From Citrus sinensis (lineage: Eukaryota; Streptophyta; Magnoliopsida; Sapindales; Rutaceae): DNA of 64,000 nt. Of this stretch, positions 11,903-22,861 are shown in pieces (within the stretch, counting starts at the first letter, position 1; the number at the start of each line of letters is the position of its first letter). The notes beneath the pieces were generated by a model. The model ran no database searches and had not been told where the DNA came from. It worked only from the letters and a program-made list of their open reading frames with translations. The stretch lies in contig NC_068559.1 of NCBI RefSeq assembly GCF_022201045.2, forward strand, positions 9,171,501-9,235,500, read 5' to 3'. The translations under genes and the position numbers were made by a program.

Positions 11903-14136
11903 CTAAATCTAGCCAATAACTTATCGATATAGACCGCTTGAGACAAGACTAAAGTTTTATTCTTCCGGCTCTTAGTAACTTGATACTAAGAATATAACTT
12001 GCCTCTCCCAGGTCTTTCATATCAAATTGTTTTGTTAACCAACTCTTTATTGCAGTCAATACTCCTATATCGTTTCCAATTAGGAGAATATCGTCTACAT
12101 AAAGAGTTAGGAAGGCTACATATTTTCCTTGAATTTTCTGGTACACACATGGTTCATCAATGTTTTGAATGAATCCAAACGATTTAATCGCTTAATCAAA
12201 TCTGATGTTCCATGGCCGGGATGCTTGCTTCAATCCATAAACGGATCTCTGCAACTTACATACCATGTGTTCATGCCTTTTTGTATGAATCCATCTGGTT
12301 GCTGCATGTAGATGTCTTCTTCAAGATACCCGTTAAGAAAAGCAGTCTTTACATCCATTTGCCAAGTTTCATAATCTAGCACTGCAGCAATGGAGAGCAG
12401 AATCCTGATGGATTTAAGCATAGCAACCAGAGAAAAAGTTTCCTCATAATTGTTTCCCTCTTTCTGAGTAAATCATTTGGCTACTAATCTTGTTTTAAAT
12501 GTTTCCACCCTTCCATCTACTCCTCTTTTTCTCTTATAGATCCACTTGCACCCTATAGGTTTTACCCAATTTGGTGCCTCTACAAGTTCTCAAACTTTAT
12601 TGGAATACATAGATTCCATTTCTTAATTCATGGCCTTTTTCCAAAATTCAACATCTCTATCTATTAGAGCTTCGTTGTAGCTAGTAGGATCTTGTACATG
12701 TTCATCTAAGATAGTCGTATAGGTTTCTCCCAATAGCATGTATCTCGCAGGTAACCTAGTTACCCTCCCACTACGACGATGTTCTAAATGTGATGGTTGT
12801 TCATGGATAATCATGTGTTGATCGGCTAGTTTTTGTTGTTCTTCCTATTCTGTAACAGGCGTTGAAAGTTGAGTATCAACCTGATCACCTGACAGTTCTT
12901 CAAGTATTACCTTACTCTTAGGTTTGAAGTTATTCATATAATCTTCCTCGAGGGAAGTGAAATGTGTGCTCATGATCACTTTCCTATCTCAAGGACTATA
13001 AAATAAACCTCCCCTTGTTCCTTTGAGATACCCCACAAACATACAAACCTCAGAACATGAATCCATTTTTTCTGTCTTTGGTTTCAGCACATGTGCTGGT
13101 GATCCCCAAATACGGACATGTCGTAAACTTGGTTTGTGACCTGACCATAATTCTATTGGGGTTTTAGGCACTGACTTAGATGGAACTAAGTTCAAGAGGT
13201 AAACTGCAGTTTCCAGTGCTAGTCCCCAAAAAGAGATTGGTAATGACGAATAACTAAGCATAGATCTCACTATATCCAAAAGAGTTATATTTCTCCTTTC
13301 AGCTACCCTATTTTGTTGTGGTGTTCCCGGGGCAGTCAACTGAGATATAATCTCATTTCAACCAAATACTCTTTGAAATCTCCTGAGAGAAATTCACCAC
13401 CTCGATCAGATCGAAGTTTCCTTATGTTCTTATCTAATTACTTTTCTGTCTCAGCCCTATAGTCGTTGAATTTCTCAAGAGTTTCAGACTTGTGACGCAT
13501 CAGATAAACATAACCGTATCTTGAGTAATCATAAGTGAAAGTGATGAAATACTTATAACCTCCTCGAGCTTGTACATTGATTGGTCCATATACATCTGTA
13601 TGTACGAATTTAAGTGGTACTGTTGCACGTACTCCTTTGGCCGAGAATGGCATTTTGGTCCTTTTTTCTTCTAAACAGGATTCACAGAGTGGCAATGATT
13701 CATTTTCTAATGGACTCAAGAGCCTATCTTTGATCATTCTCTGTATCATATTTTGGTTTATATGACCCAAACGTAAATACCAGAAGTAAAATTGGTTGGA
13801 AGAAATATTTATTTTCTTAGATAAATGTGTATGCTCATCATTAATGATAATTGTGTCATGCATAGAATGGATCATTGGATTTAAATGATATAAATTATCT
13901 TCCAATGTATAAGAACAAATAGGTCTCTTATTATAAAAAATAAAAACAGAGGATCCAAAATTTATAGTGTACCCTTACTTTGACAAACAAGCTACTGAAA
14001 TTAAATTCCTCTTAATGTCCGGAACATAAAGACAATTATTCAACACTAAAGTCTCATTATTAAAAGGTAATAAACAAATTCAATCTTCACTGCTGACACG
14101 AACTGTCTTGTCTCTAATTGTAGCTTGACGCTTCCT
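11903..14136 (-). pseudogene. Ty1/copia fragment A: protease end to reverse transcriptase
   Basis: In minus-strand order this fragment has the end of the protease region (LYVPDIKRNLISVACLSK, near 13990-14045) and a GAG-pre-integrase and integrase domain (FYFWYLRLGHINQNMIQRMI; HTDVYGPINVQARGGYKYFI; 13438-13905). The C-terminal integrase ([20 protein letters not shown], 12989-13339), a linker and two reverse transcriptase blocks (MDVKTAFLNGYLEEDIYMQQ near 12310-12360; TLYVDDILLIGNDIGV near 12060-12110) follow. Many stops and frameshifts are present. It lacks LTR and gag at 14136 and is cut by the LTR of gypsy element 2 at 11902. Confidence 0.85.
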
Positions 14137-16735
14137 TCACTTATTTGACCGGTCTTCAAAGCCTTTAGGTTGAGACATTATTATTTGTTCTTCAAGCTCA
14201 CCATGTAAAAATGCAGTCTTAACATCCATCTGTTCAAGATGCATGCTATGAACTGCAACCAGTGCTAGGATCATTCTTATTGAGGTATGCCTAACTACAG
14301 GTGAGTAGACTTCTGTAAAATCTATCCCTTCCTTCTGTATGTAGCTTTTGGCAACCAGCCTAGCCTTATATCTCATGGATTCAACCCCTGGTATACCCTG
14401 CTTAACCTTGTAAACCCATTTGCAGTCTACTACCCTTTTGTTTTCTGGTCTTTTTACAAGCTCTCAGGTGTTATTCTTGTGTAATGACTATTTCATCCTT
14501 CATAGCTCTTATCCACTTGTCTGCATCTTTTCCTGAAATAGCTTCTCTGAAGGTTTTAGGTTCATCATTGTCTAATTCATGGGCTGCTGTTGGAGCATAT
14601 GCTATCAAATCTGCATATGCAAACCTCTTAGGTGTTTTGATAATTCTCATTTGTCTGTCTTTTGCCAGCTGATAGTCTTGAATATTTGTATGAGTTCCAG
14701 AAGTTTCACTGATATCTTCAGCTTCTTCTCTTTCCATGTCTTTAGCTTCATCATGGTAGTCCAAAGCTGATTTACCTTTCAACTCCACCATCAAATGTTG
14801 TCCCTGTGAGTCCAGTCCTCCTTCTGGTTTACCAGGATCCTTTTGATGTTTTTTCATCAGCATCTCTGACTCATTGAAGACTACATCTCGACTAACTATA
14901 CACTTTAGTGGCCTCATTTCAGTGCACCAGAGCTTATAACCTTTGACACCTTTAGGATACCCCAGGAATACACATTTCAGTGCTCTTGGCTCCAACTTCC
15001 CTTGCTTGACATGTGCATATGTTGGACAACCAAAAAGTTTTAGATTTGTATAATTTGTTGCCCTTCCTAACCACATCTCTACTGGTGTCTTGAAGTTTAA
15101 GGCACTGGATGGGCTTCTATTCACTAGATAACATGTTGTCATCAAGGTTTCAGCCCACAGTGTTTGAGGAAGCTTTGAATGGATCAGTAAGCATCTGACC
15201 TTATCCATCAAAGTCTTGTTCATTCTTTCTGCTAACCCATTTTACTGTGGGGTGTAACTCAATGTTTTATGTCTTGTTATGCCATTGAGTTTGCAGAAAT
15301 CATCAAACTGTTGGTTGCAGAATTCATGCCCATTATCAGTCCTCAGTCTCTTAATCTTCATACCACTCTGAGTTTCTACAAATGTTTTCCATTGTTTAAA
15401 CCTCTCAAAGACTTCATCTTTGCCTTTCAAGACATAAACCTATACCATTCTCAAGTAATCATCTATAAAGGAGAGAAAGTATTTTGCTCCACCTAGAGAG
15501 ACAGTCTGTGATGGCCCCCACAGATCTGAATGGATGTAATCTAGGGTCCCCTTTGTGTTATGCACTGCAGTTTTGAAACTCGTTCTTGAGGATTTGCCTA
15601 TGACACATACCTCACAGAACTCCAGAGACCCCAACTTATCATCTCCTAAGACTTCCTGTTTTTTTTTAATTTTTAGCCCCTTCTCACTCATATGTCCTAA
15701 CCTTAGATGCCATATGAGAGTTTTATCCAAACCCAGACTTGCTGAAATACTGACATCTCCAGTTACAGCAGTGCCTTGAAGCACATATAAGCCATTTTCC
15801 TTATTCCCTTACATTATCACTATAGACCCTCTAATAACCTTCATTACTCTATATTCAACTTTAATGGAGCATCCAACCTGATCTAGAGTGCCTAGAGATA
15901 TTAAATTCCTCTTTAGATCAGGAATATGCCTTACCACTCTTAGCTCTCTAATCATCCCATCAAACATCTTAAATCTAATGGTTCCTAACCCAACAACCTT
16001 ACACATTGTGTTATTCCCCATCAGAACCTCACCTCCATTAAAAGAATTATAAGTAGTAAAATGATTTTGATCAGGGCACATGTGATATGAAATCCAGAAT
16101 CAAGAATCCACTTACTGTTTGTCTGAGTTTCAGAAGCCAAAAGGACACCAGCTGAGTCATAGCCCTCATCCTCGGATGCAACAGCAGCATCACCATTCTT
16201 TCCATGCCCTTCCTTACCCTTGATCTTTCTATCTGGACAATCCCTCTTGAAATGCCCTTCTTTATGGCAGTGAAAGCATTTCAAATTTTTATTTTTGGAC
16301 TTTGACTTGTCTCTTTTCTTCCCTTTGTTGTATTCTCTCTTTTCAGGTCTTCCTCTTGCCATCATACCTCCCCCAGCTTTTGTTTCTGCCCTCTTTGTGA
16401 CTTCTTTAGAACTGAGAGAATCCTTTACATCAGCCATCGATATTGACTGCCTTCCATAGAGCAGTGTATCTACAAAGTGTTCATAGGATGGTGGGAGAGA
16501 TGATAACAAGATTATTGTCTTGTCTTCATCCTCAAGACTCACATTTATATCTTCAAAATCCAGGATAATCCTATTAAAGCTATCAATGTGAGTTGCCAGA
16601 GAGCTTCCTTCCTCCATTTGCAAAGTATACAGCCTCTTTTTGGTACAAAGTCTTTTAGTTAGAGACTTCTTAGTATATAGGTCTTCAAGCTTTTTCCAGA
16701 GGCCTGCAGCAGTAGTTTGATCTCCCACAATTTAC
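14137..16735 (-). pseudogene. Ty1/copia fragment B: gag to start of reverse transcriptase
   Basis: This is a different copia family from fragment A. In minus-strand order it shows gag (ETT/DQTTAAGLWKKLEDLY type, from 16728) with a CCHC zinc knuckle (CFHCHKEGHFKRDC near 16240-16285) and the protease active site WILDSG near 16100. The integrase follows (LIWHLRLGHMSEKGLKIKKK; LDYIHSDLWGPSQTVSLGGA; 14471-15784), then the first RT block (MDVKTAFLHGELEEQIIMSQ near 14180-14230). Frames shift at about 16081, 15784-15809, 15430, 15223 and 14376-14471. There is no LTR at either end: it begins in mid-gag at 16735 and stops in mid-RT. Confidence 0.88.
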
Positions 16736-17595
16736 CCAATGCAGGATACCTCTGTAAGCAACAAGATAATCAAACCAACTCAAACTATTCAAGATCCTAC
16801 GGGTAAAAACCCGACGTTGACTCCATTTACCACTCTCATAACAGAAAATATCAGCAGTAAGCACATATCAGTTGTCTGAATGTTTAGGAATATGCACCAG
16901 CTTGAAGCTGTATCAATCACCGGTAGTGCATATGCATCCTCCCTTTTCATCACAAAAATAAGGATAGCAGACCAAGCCAACCATGGTCCATTTCTGAAAC
17001 CTCAAGGAAGGAGCCCGAGGGATGGTCGACCATTGCTTAGTAAGGGGATTGCAGATGTAATAAATACAAACAAAACCCTGCTCCAGGAGCAAACAAAAAG
17101 GTCGTTGAAAGACACTACAATAGAAGCTGGAAATGGATAATCTTTTTCTACAATAGAAGCTGGAAATGGATAATCCTTTTTTGTAAAAAAAAAAAAAAAA
17201 AAAAAAGGAGAAAGTAAATTAGGTTCCTGCTCCCTGCAGAGGAGGGGCTTGACATCAACAAAGGAGGGAATCGATAGATGCCAGATAACATCTTTTCAAT
17301 ACTAGTACAAAAAATTCAAGCAATATTTGTCATTATCAAACTGGTGGTGATTATGATTTTGATAATGATGATGTGTGGAACGCTACATAAAAGAAGGATC
17401 AGATATGAGAGATGACCAACGCTTGCATACAGCCTTCCAATGGGCAGCCAACAACCCGGGAAGTCGATAAAGGATTAGTAGCAATAAATCATCACTCAGT
17501 TGATCAATATAATTCCTAGACCTACACCCACACTGGCTTCTAATCTTCATTCTTTTTCCACTTCTTCCATAATGTGACATGCTTAATTCCTGCAA
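16736..17595 (-). pseudogene. F-box protein gene, truncated and frameshifted
   Basis: The first 70 codons (17383-17595) hold an F-box (IDQLSDDLLLLILYRLPGLL, then AVCKRWSSLISDPSFM), ended by TAG. Further along, F-box-associated repeats are readable in more than one frame: SFNDLFVCSWSR (about 17085), CNPLTKQWSTIPRAP (about 17010-17050), then ADIFCYESGKWSQRRVFT and YLVAYRGILHWVN (16740-16860). Such proteins are substrate receptors of SCF ubiquitin ligases. The gene is dead. It has internal stops, an insertion with an A20-plus tract at about 17186-17207, and its 3' end is replaced at 16735 by copia gag sequence. Which F-box subfamily it came from cannot be told. Confidence 0.75.
17115..17178. repeat. 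35-bp tandem duplication next to poly-A tract
   Basis: CTACAATAGAAGCTGGAAAT and the nine bases after it occur twice in tandem (17115-17143 and 17150-17178), followed by a tract of about 22 A. The duplication lies inside the F-box pseudogene and adds to its frame damage. Confidence 0.85.
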
Positions 17596-17954
17596 CTACC
17601 TTCAAAGGAGAATTTGAATTAATAAAGCGAATCGATGCCATAAGCGCTATTTATATAAACACAAAACACAAATCCATTTTCCTTTAGGAAATAGAAATCT
17701 TATTCCAACACAAACAAGGAAAGCCAAAATGCCACTAGAAATAACTTATTATTATTGATTTCTAATTTATCAAAATTTCAAATTGAATTAAAGACATCGA
17801 TCAAAATCAAACAAAAAAAAACTCAGTGTACTGTAATTGTACCTGGCAGAAAAAAAAGGCATCAAACTAGATGGACATTGAAGGAGAATCCTAATTCAGT
17901 GTCGAATCGGATCGTTAAAAAAATTGGAACTTTGAAGGAGGTACTTATGGTAGT
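17596..17954. other. 5' flank of F-box pseudogene
   Basis: This stretch is AT-rich and would hold the promoter and leader of the F-box pseudogene. A hAT element is inserted at its far end. No clear TATA box or other gene is visible. Confidence 0.4.
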
Positions 17955-18786
17955 TAGAGCTGGCAAAATTTGACACGACCCGATTACCTGACACGAACCC
18001 GATACAAATAAATGGGTTTGGGTCGTCAAATTTGACACGATTATTAAATGGGTCGGGTCCGGGTCAACACGACTTTTTTCTGGGTCGGGTTAGGGTCGAA
18101 ATTTTTAACCCATTTACCCGATCAATGACACGATTATTAAGCGGGTAAACGGGTCGTGTCAACCCGAACCCTCTAACACGACCCATTAAAATATGACATT
18201 TTTGCCATTTAAAAAAATAAAAATACATTTATAATTAAAATAAATAAAATAACATAAAGAAATAATATAAAGAAATAAGCTTTAATATTTTTAACATATT
18301 GCACGCCATTTGATAAAAGTTTCTAGCCACTAACTTAAAAAATAATTTCAGCCCAAAAAATCTAGATTGTTGCCAATTAAAAATTAAGACAAAACAATTG
18401 CCAATGCCACAATCCATATACCTTGGAACTTCGATCTTATCCACCCACCACCCCCACTTTCTTTTTCACCAGCAAACACTTGATTAAATCTCAAGTTCAA
18501 TTCCAGCAAGCTGCAAGACTTTGATCGGCTGCTCTTGAGATCAAACATTCGTGGTTAGGTTAGTTTAAAAAGTAATTTCTTAATTATTTAAATATTGTTT
18601 GCATTTTTTAATGGGTTTTGTTTTCTATTGCTTCCTTCATCCGTGTGGCTATAGCTTTTGCAGTTTGGTTTGAAAGTAATTCTTTTTAAATTTATTTAAT
18701 TTTTTTTTACACTTAATTGCATTCCTCTGTTATAACTTAATGTTACAATCACTATTGATATGATTTTTTTTTGGTACAGCAGTAAC

Positions 18787-21115
18787 ATGGAACCGGATCC
18801 AAATAATAATAATTCAACTAATATTGAAGCCTTCTTACATGGACATCAAGTGAATTTGGAGGAATTAGAGCAAGATGGTGACAATGATGTTCCAAAGAAA
18901 CAACGCAAGAGGAGAAGAACATCTAAAGCATGGGGTATGTTCACTAAATTGCCATTAGATGCATATCAAGATGGAAAGGAAAGGTCGATGTGTGTTTGTG
19001 GACAAGTTTACATTAGCGAAAGTAATTATGGGACTGGTAACATGCTTAAGCATATTAAAAAATGTCCTAAGTTAAAAAAGTCACGTGACCCCCGTCAAAT
19101 GATTTTAGACCATTCGGGTTCTATAGGTTCATGTTCTTTAGAATTTGATCAGGTTGCCTTTCGTGAGCTATTGTCTGCAGCAATTGTGAAGCATGGGTTA
19201 CCTTTTCAATTTGTTGAGTTTGATGCAATTAGGAATTGTTTTGAGTTTCTGAATTCCGAAGTACAAAATATTTCCAGAAATACAACAAAAGCGGATATCC
19301 TAAAAGCTTATAATGCAGAAAGACTTAGGATTAAAGCTATGTTAGAGGAGGTTCCTGGTAGAATTTGTTTCACCTCTGATTTGTGGACTGCCTGCACTAC
19401 TGATGGATACATGAGTCTCACTGCACATTTTATTGATAAAAACTGGGTTTTACAAAAAAGATTGTTGAAATTCACCTTGATGCCATCTCCACACACTGGA
19501 CTTTGTTTGTCTGAAAAGTTATTATCTTTATGGACAGAATGGGGTGTTGAGAAAAAGGTGTTTTCTATAACATTGGACAATGCTTCAGCTAACGAGGCAT
19601 GTGTTACTATGTTGAAATCTCAGTTGAAAATTAGGAAAGCTTTACTGTCTAATGGTGATTATTTACACATGCGTTGTTGTGCTCATATTATCAATTTAAT
19701 TGTTCAAGATGGATTAAAAGCAATAGAGGGAGAACTTTATAAAATTCGTGAAAGTGTGAAATTTGTGAAAGCATCTCAAGGTAGAAAACAAAAGTTTTTG
19801 GAGTGTGTTAATCAAATGTCCTTGGATATAAAAAAAAGCTTGAGACAAGATGTCCCTACAAGATGGAATTCCACTTATATTATGCTGGATTGTGCACTTT
19901 ACTACAAAAGTGCTTTTTTTCACTTAGCTTTAAGTGATTCTAATTATAAGTACTGCCCTTCAGAAAATGAGTGGAACAAATTGGAGAGAATTAATAATTT
20001 TTTGGTACTTTTTTATGAGATTACTTGCATATTTTCTGGATCAAAGTACCCCACTTCAAATTTGTATTTTCCAAAAGTATTTGCAGCTTATGTAACTTTG
20101 AGGGAATAATCAGAAAATGGAGATGGGTATATGAAAGACATGGGGAAGAGGATGCTTGAAAAATTCTTGAAGTATTGGTCTGACTTTTGTACAATTTTGA
20201 CAATAGCTGTTATTTTGGATCCTCGTTACAAGTTACAATTTGTTGAAAGGGCATACAAAAAGGTTTATGGTGAAAATTCCAAAGAGTTAAAAAATATTAG
20301 AGAGAAGTTGTTTTCATTGTTTGATGAATATATGCTCATTTCGACCCAGTCTACCAATACATCTCCCATGCAAGGTTCTGTTCCTCACTCAAATGAGAAT
20401 GATGACAGAAAAGGCAGAGAAAAATTGGATTCATGTCTTGAGGTTAGTTTTATTTATTTATATAGATATTTTTAATCACAACTTATTCTTGTTTACTTCA
20501 TAGTTACATTTTATATTTGATGAATTTTAGTTACATTTCATGTTTGTTGAATTATTCCTTTTTTTTTATGTATAACAGGAATTTGATAATTTTGAGAGCA
20601 TGGAATCTAGTTGTACCCAAAAAACTCAGCTGGAGCTTTATTTGAGTGAACCACGAGCTGATAGGAGCAGTCACTTGGACATTTTAAGTTTTTGGAAAGA
20701 CAACCAAGTTCGTTATCCTGAGATCGCTTCTATGGCTCGTGATGTCTTAACCATTCCAATATCAACAGTTGCATCTGAATCAGCCTTCAGCGTAGGTGGT
20801 CGGGTTCTTGATCAATTTCGGAGTTCACTTAAGCCCGAAACAGTGGAATCAATAGTTTGCAGTAGAGATTGGATTTTTGGACAAGAAGGTTATTTTTTTT
20901 CTCAATTCTCTTGTCTTTATGGTAGATTCTCAATTATGGTTATTTACAATTTTGAGGCTGAATTTTGTTTGTTTCTTACTTTCTTTGGCTTATAGTGTTG
21001 CTGGCTTGTTGCATGTCTTCTTGACTCGTGTTCCTTTTTTTGTTTATTCACTTCAGTAAATGCAATGGTTTCTATGGATGAGCTAACCACTGATATACTC
21101 AAGCACAACAATTAA
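18787..21115 (+). pseudogene. hAT transposase, intact except for one stop codon
   Basis: Three coding exons join in frame: 18787-20442, 20579-20888 and 21057-21115, 675 codons in all including the final stop. Exon 1 begins MEPDPNNN shortly after a likely leader-intron acceptor (about 18781). Domains in order are a basic stretch (KKQRKRRRTSK) and a BED-type zinc finger (CVCGQVYISESN then MLKHIKKC, about residues 60-100). An RNase H-fold catalytic region (FTSDLWTA, LDNASANEA, RCCAHIINLIVQDGL), a DUF4413-like part and the C-terminal hAT dimerisation domain (STVASESAFSVGGRVLDQFR) follow. A single TAA at 20107-20109 interrupts exon 1. The enzyme would excise and insert this element and related non-autonomous copies. 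Confidence 0.92.
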
Positions 21116-21421
21116 TTGTGTTCCATCCGAAGCTGATGTTATGATAATTGATAACTGACAGGTTTAATCATTTACTAATTTCTCTTTTTTTTAATTTATA
21201 TTTGCATTAAAATATACTTATATTTTTTAAATTTTAAATCAATTTGCAGGTGCTAATTATCAGAACTCGCATAGTAAAGATGATTCTCCATTTTTTGTGA
21301 AGGATAAGCATATATATGGACTATAGCAGTCTATTTTGTAAAATTCTATGTAGATTTATAACTTTTGCTTTTGATAGATATACATTTAGAACTTTAATAG
21401 TCGAAATGTGTAATATTTTGG

Positions 21422-21428
<7 letters not shown>

Positions 21429-21463
<35 letters not shown>
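21429..21463. repeat. (AT)n microsatellite
   Basis: About 17 perfect AT units lie in the 3' non-coding part of the hAT element. A second, shorter AT run is at about 21493-21508. Confidence 0.95.
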
Positions 21464-21465
<2 letters not shown>

Positions 21466-21738
21466 ATAATATTAATATATTATATTATTTACATATATAT
21501 ATATATATACACACATGATGGAATGCAATTTGCGTCAATTGGGAGTGCAATATTTTATGTAAATATTATTTAATATATAAATATTAAACGGGTTATTGGG
21601 TAACCCGTTTATTTTCCGTGTCGGGTTTGGGTTTTAATATTTTGACACGATTATTAAATGGGTCGGGTTTGGGTCAGCTTAAAACTGACACGACACGAAC
21701 ACGACACGATGACCCATTTTGCCACCTCTAATGGTAGT

Positions 21739-22023
21739 GACAGGCGTATCTGCAATCGAACGGTCAGGATCCCTATAAGTTAAATTCATCAATTTTGAGC
21801 GTATGAGTTTCTGAGTAAACAATTTTTTTTTTTTAATTTCAAGGGTCATGTGGCTACAGGACGAATGACTGGGTTTACAATTTGTAAACCCTTTTGCAGT
21901 ATGGTCGTAAAGTCGTGGTCTTTGGTTTTTAACAAAATTAAATAAAGGCAACTACAATGATAGATGTTTAAATAAAATAAAAAAGAATTATATATATATA
22001 TATAATTTTTTTTTTATTATTTT
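21739..22023. other. AT-rich spacer after hAT element
   Basis: This is single-copy-looking sequence continuing the target of the hAT insertion, followed by A/T runs and a short (AT)n from about 21990. No reading frame or motif is convincing. Confidence 0.4.
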
Positions 22024-22182
22024 ATATTATTTCGGATTGAAATAATATCCGAGAGAAAGGCTGGTGGCCTTTGGATTTGAATCTAAAGGCCACCTGTGGC
22101 TGCACATGGTGGAGCCCACCATGTGCAGCCAAACCAAAAATAATAAAAAGAGGCTGTTCCACTCCCGGATTGGAACAGCCTC
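22024..22182. repeat. cluster of four consecutive hairpins
   Basis: Four inverted repeats follow one another. They are 22024-22048 (10-base arms around ATTATTTC, loop GGATT), 22063-22094 (GGTGGCCTTT core, about 15-base arms with one mismatch), 22097-22131 (perfect 16-base arms TGGCTGCACATGGTGG, 3-base loop) and 22150-22182 (perfect 12-base arms GAGGCTGTTCCA, 9-base loop). CGGAT (22033-22037) can also pair with ATCCG (22047-22051), which competes with the first hairpin. The GC content is well above the flanks. It could be a foldback or MITE-type element or a transcribed structured RNA. Outer boundaries and any target duplication were not found. Confidence 0.75.
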
Positions 22183-22185
22183 CTC

Positions 22186-22213
22186 TATATATATATATAT
22201 ATATATATATATT
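22186..22213. repeat. (AT)n microsatellite
   Basis: About 14 AT units directly follow the last hairpin. Confidence 0.9.
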
Positions 22214-22861
22214 ACAATCTATTTAATCTTTACATTAAATATTTATCAAAACTATTTTTTAGATCAAATTTATTACAGCACACCAGTGAGTTCTAATTGA
22301 GTGGGTTTTATCTTTAATTTCCTTAAGTAATACGTAATCCTACTTGAAGTATTAAAAAAGGCCCGCCTTCGATGTTTATTATATAGACAATGATCAAAAT
22401 CAAATCGATTGACCTCCTTTCTCCAGTCCAAAGTTTGATGAAATTAAGGGGAATTCCACTGGCTTAAATTCTGTTTGAAATTCTGAAAATTATAGAAACT
22501 TAAGAAATATTTTTTTCATTAAAGGAATAAATATATATGCAAACTTACCTGTATAATTAAGGAAATCTCTATAATATTAAATGTATATTATAACATTGAT
22601 AATGAGATTGTTATAGACTTTTATATTTAAGTGTTTTAATCTCAACAATTCATTTAATATAATGAATAAATAATTAATTGATCAGAAAGTAACAAGTAAT
22701 CTTCAAGTTTCAGGTAATTAAAACAATTAAATCTTGCTATATATATATATATAAAGCTGGGATTACAAGAGTTGATGTGGCATCACCATTCCTCATCTTT
22801 TTATATTCTCAATTATTTAAAATATCTAAAATATTGGTGGATATTCTTTGTACATGTCTCT
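22214..22861. other. AT-rich intergenic sequence
   Basis: No gene is seen. There is a further short (AT)n near 22738-22753. Confidence 0.4.

Larger units (their letters stand above)
17955..21730 (+). mobile_element. complete hAT-superfamily DNA transposon, 3776 bp
   Basis: Termini are TAGAGCTGGCAAAAT at the left and, read inward on the other strand, TAGAGGTGGCAAAAT at the right (14 of 15 identical). They are flanked by the identical 8-bp target duplication ATGGTAGT (17947-17954 and 21731-21738), the hallmark of hAT elements. Sub-terminal regions (17960-18190 and 21590-21720) are packed with GGGTCGGGT, GACACGA and similar short repeats in both orientations, which in this family are probable transposase-binding sites. 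A plus-strand transposase gene fills the centre. An (AT)n tract lies at 21429-21463. Confidence 0.95.
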
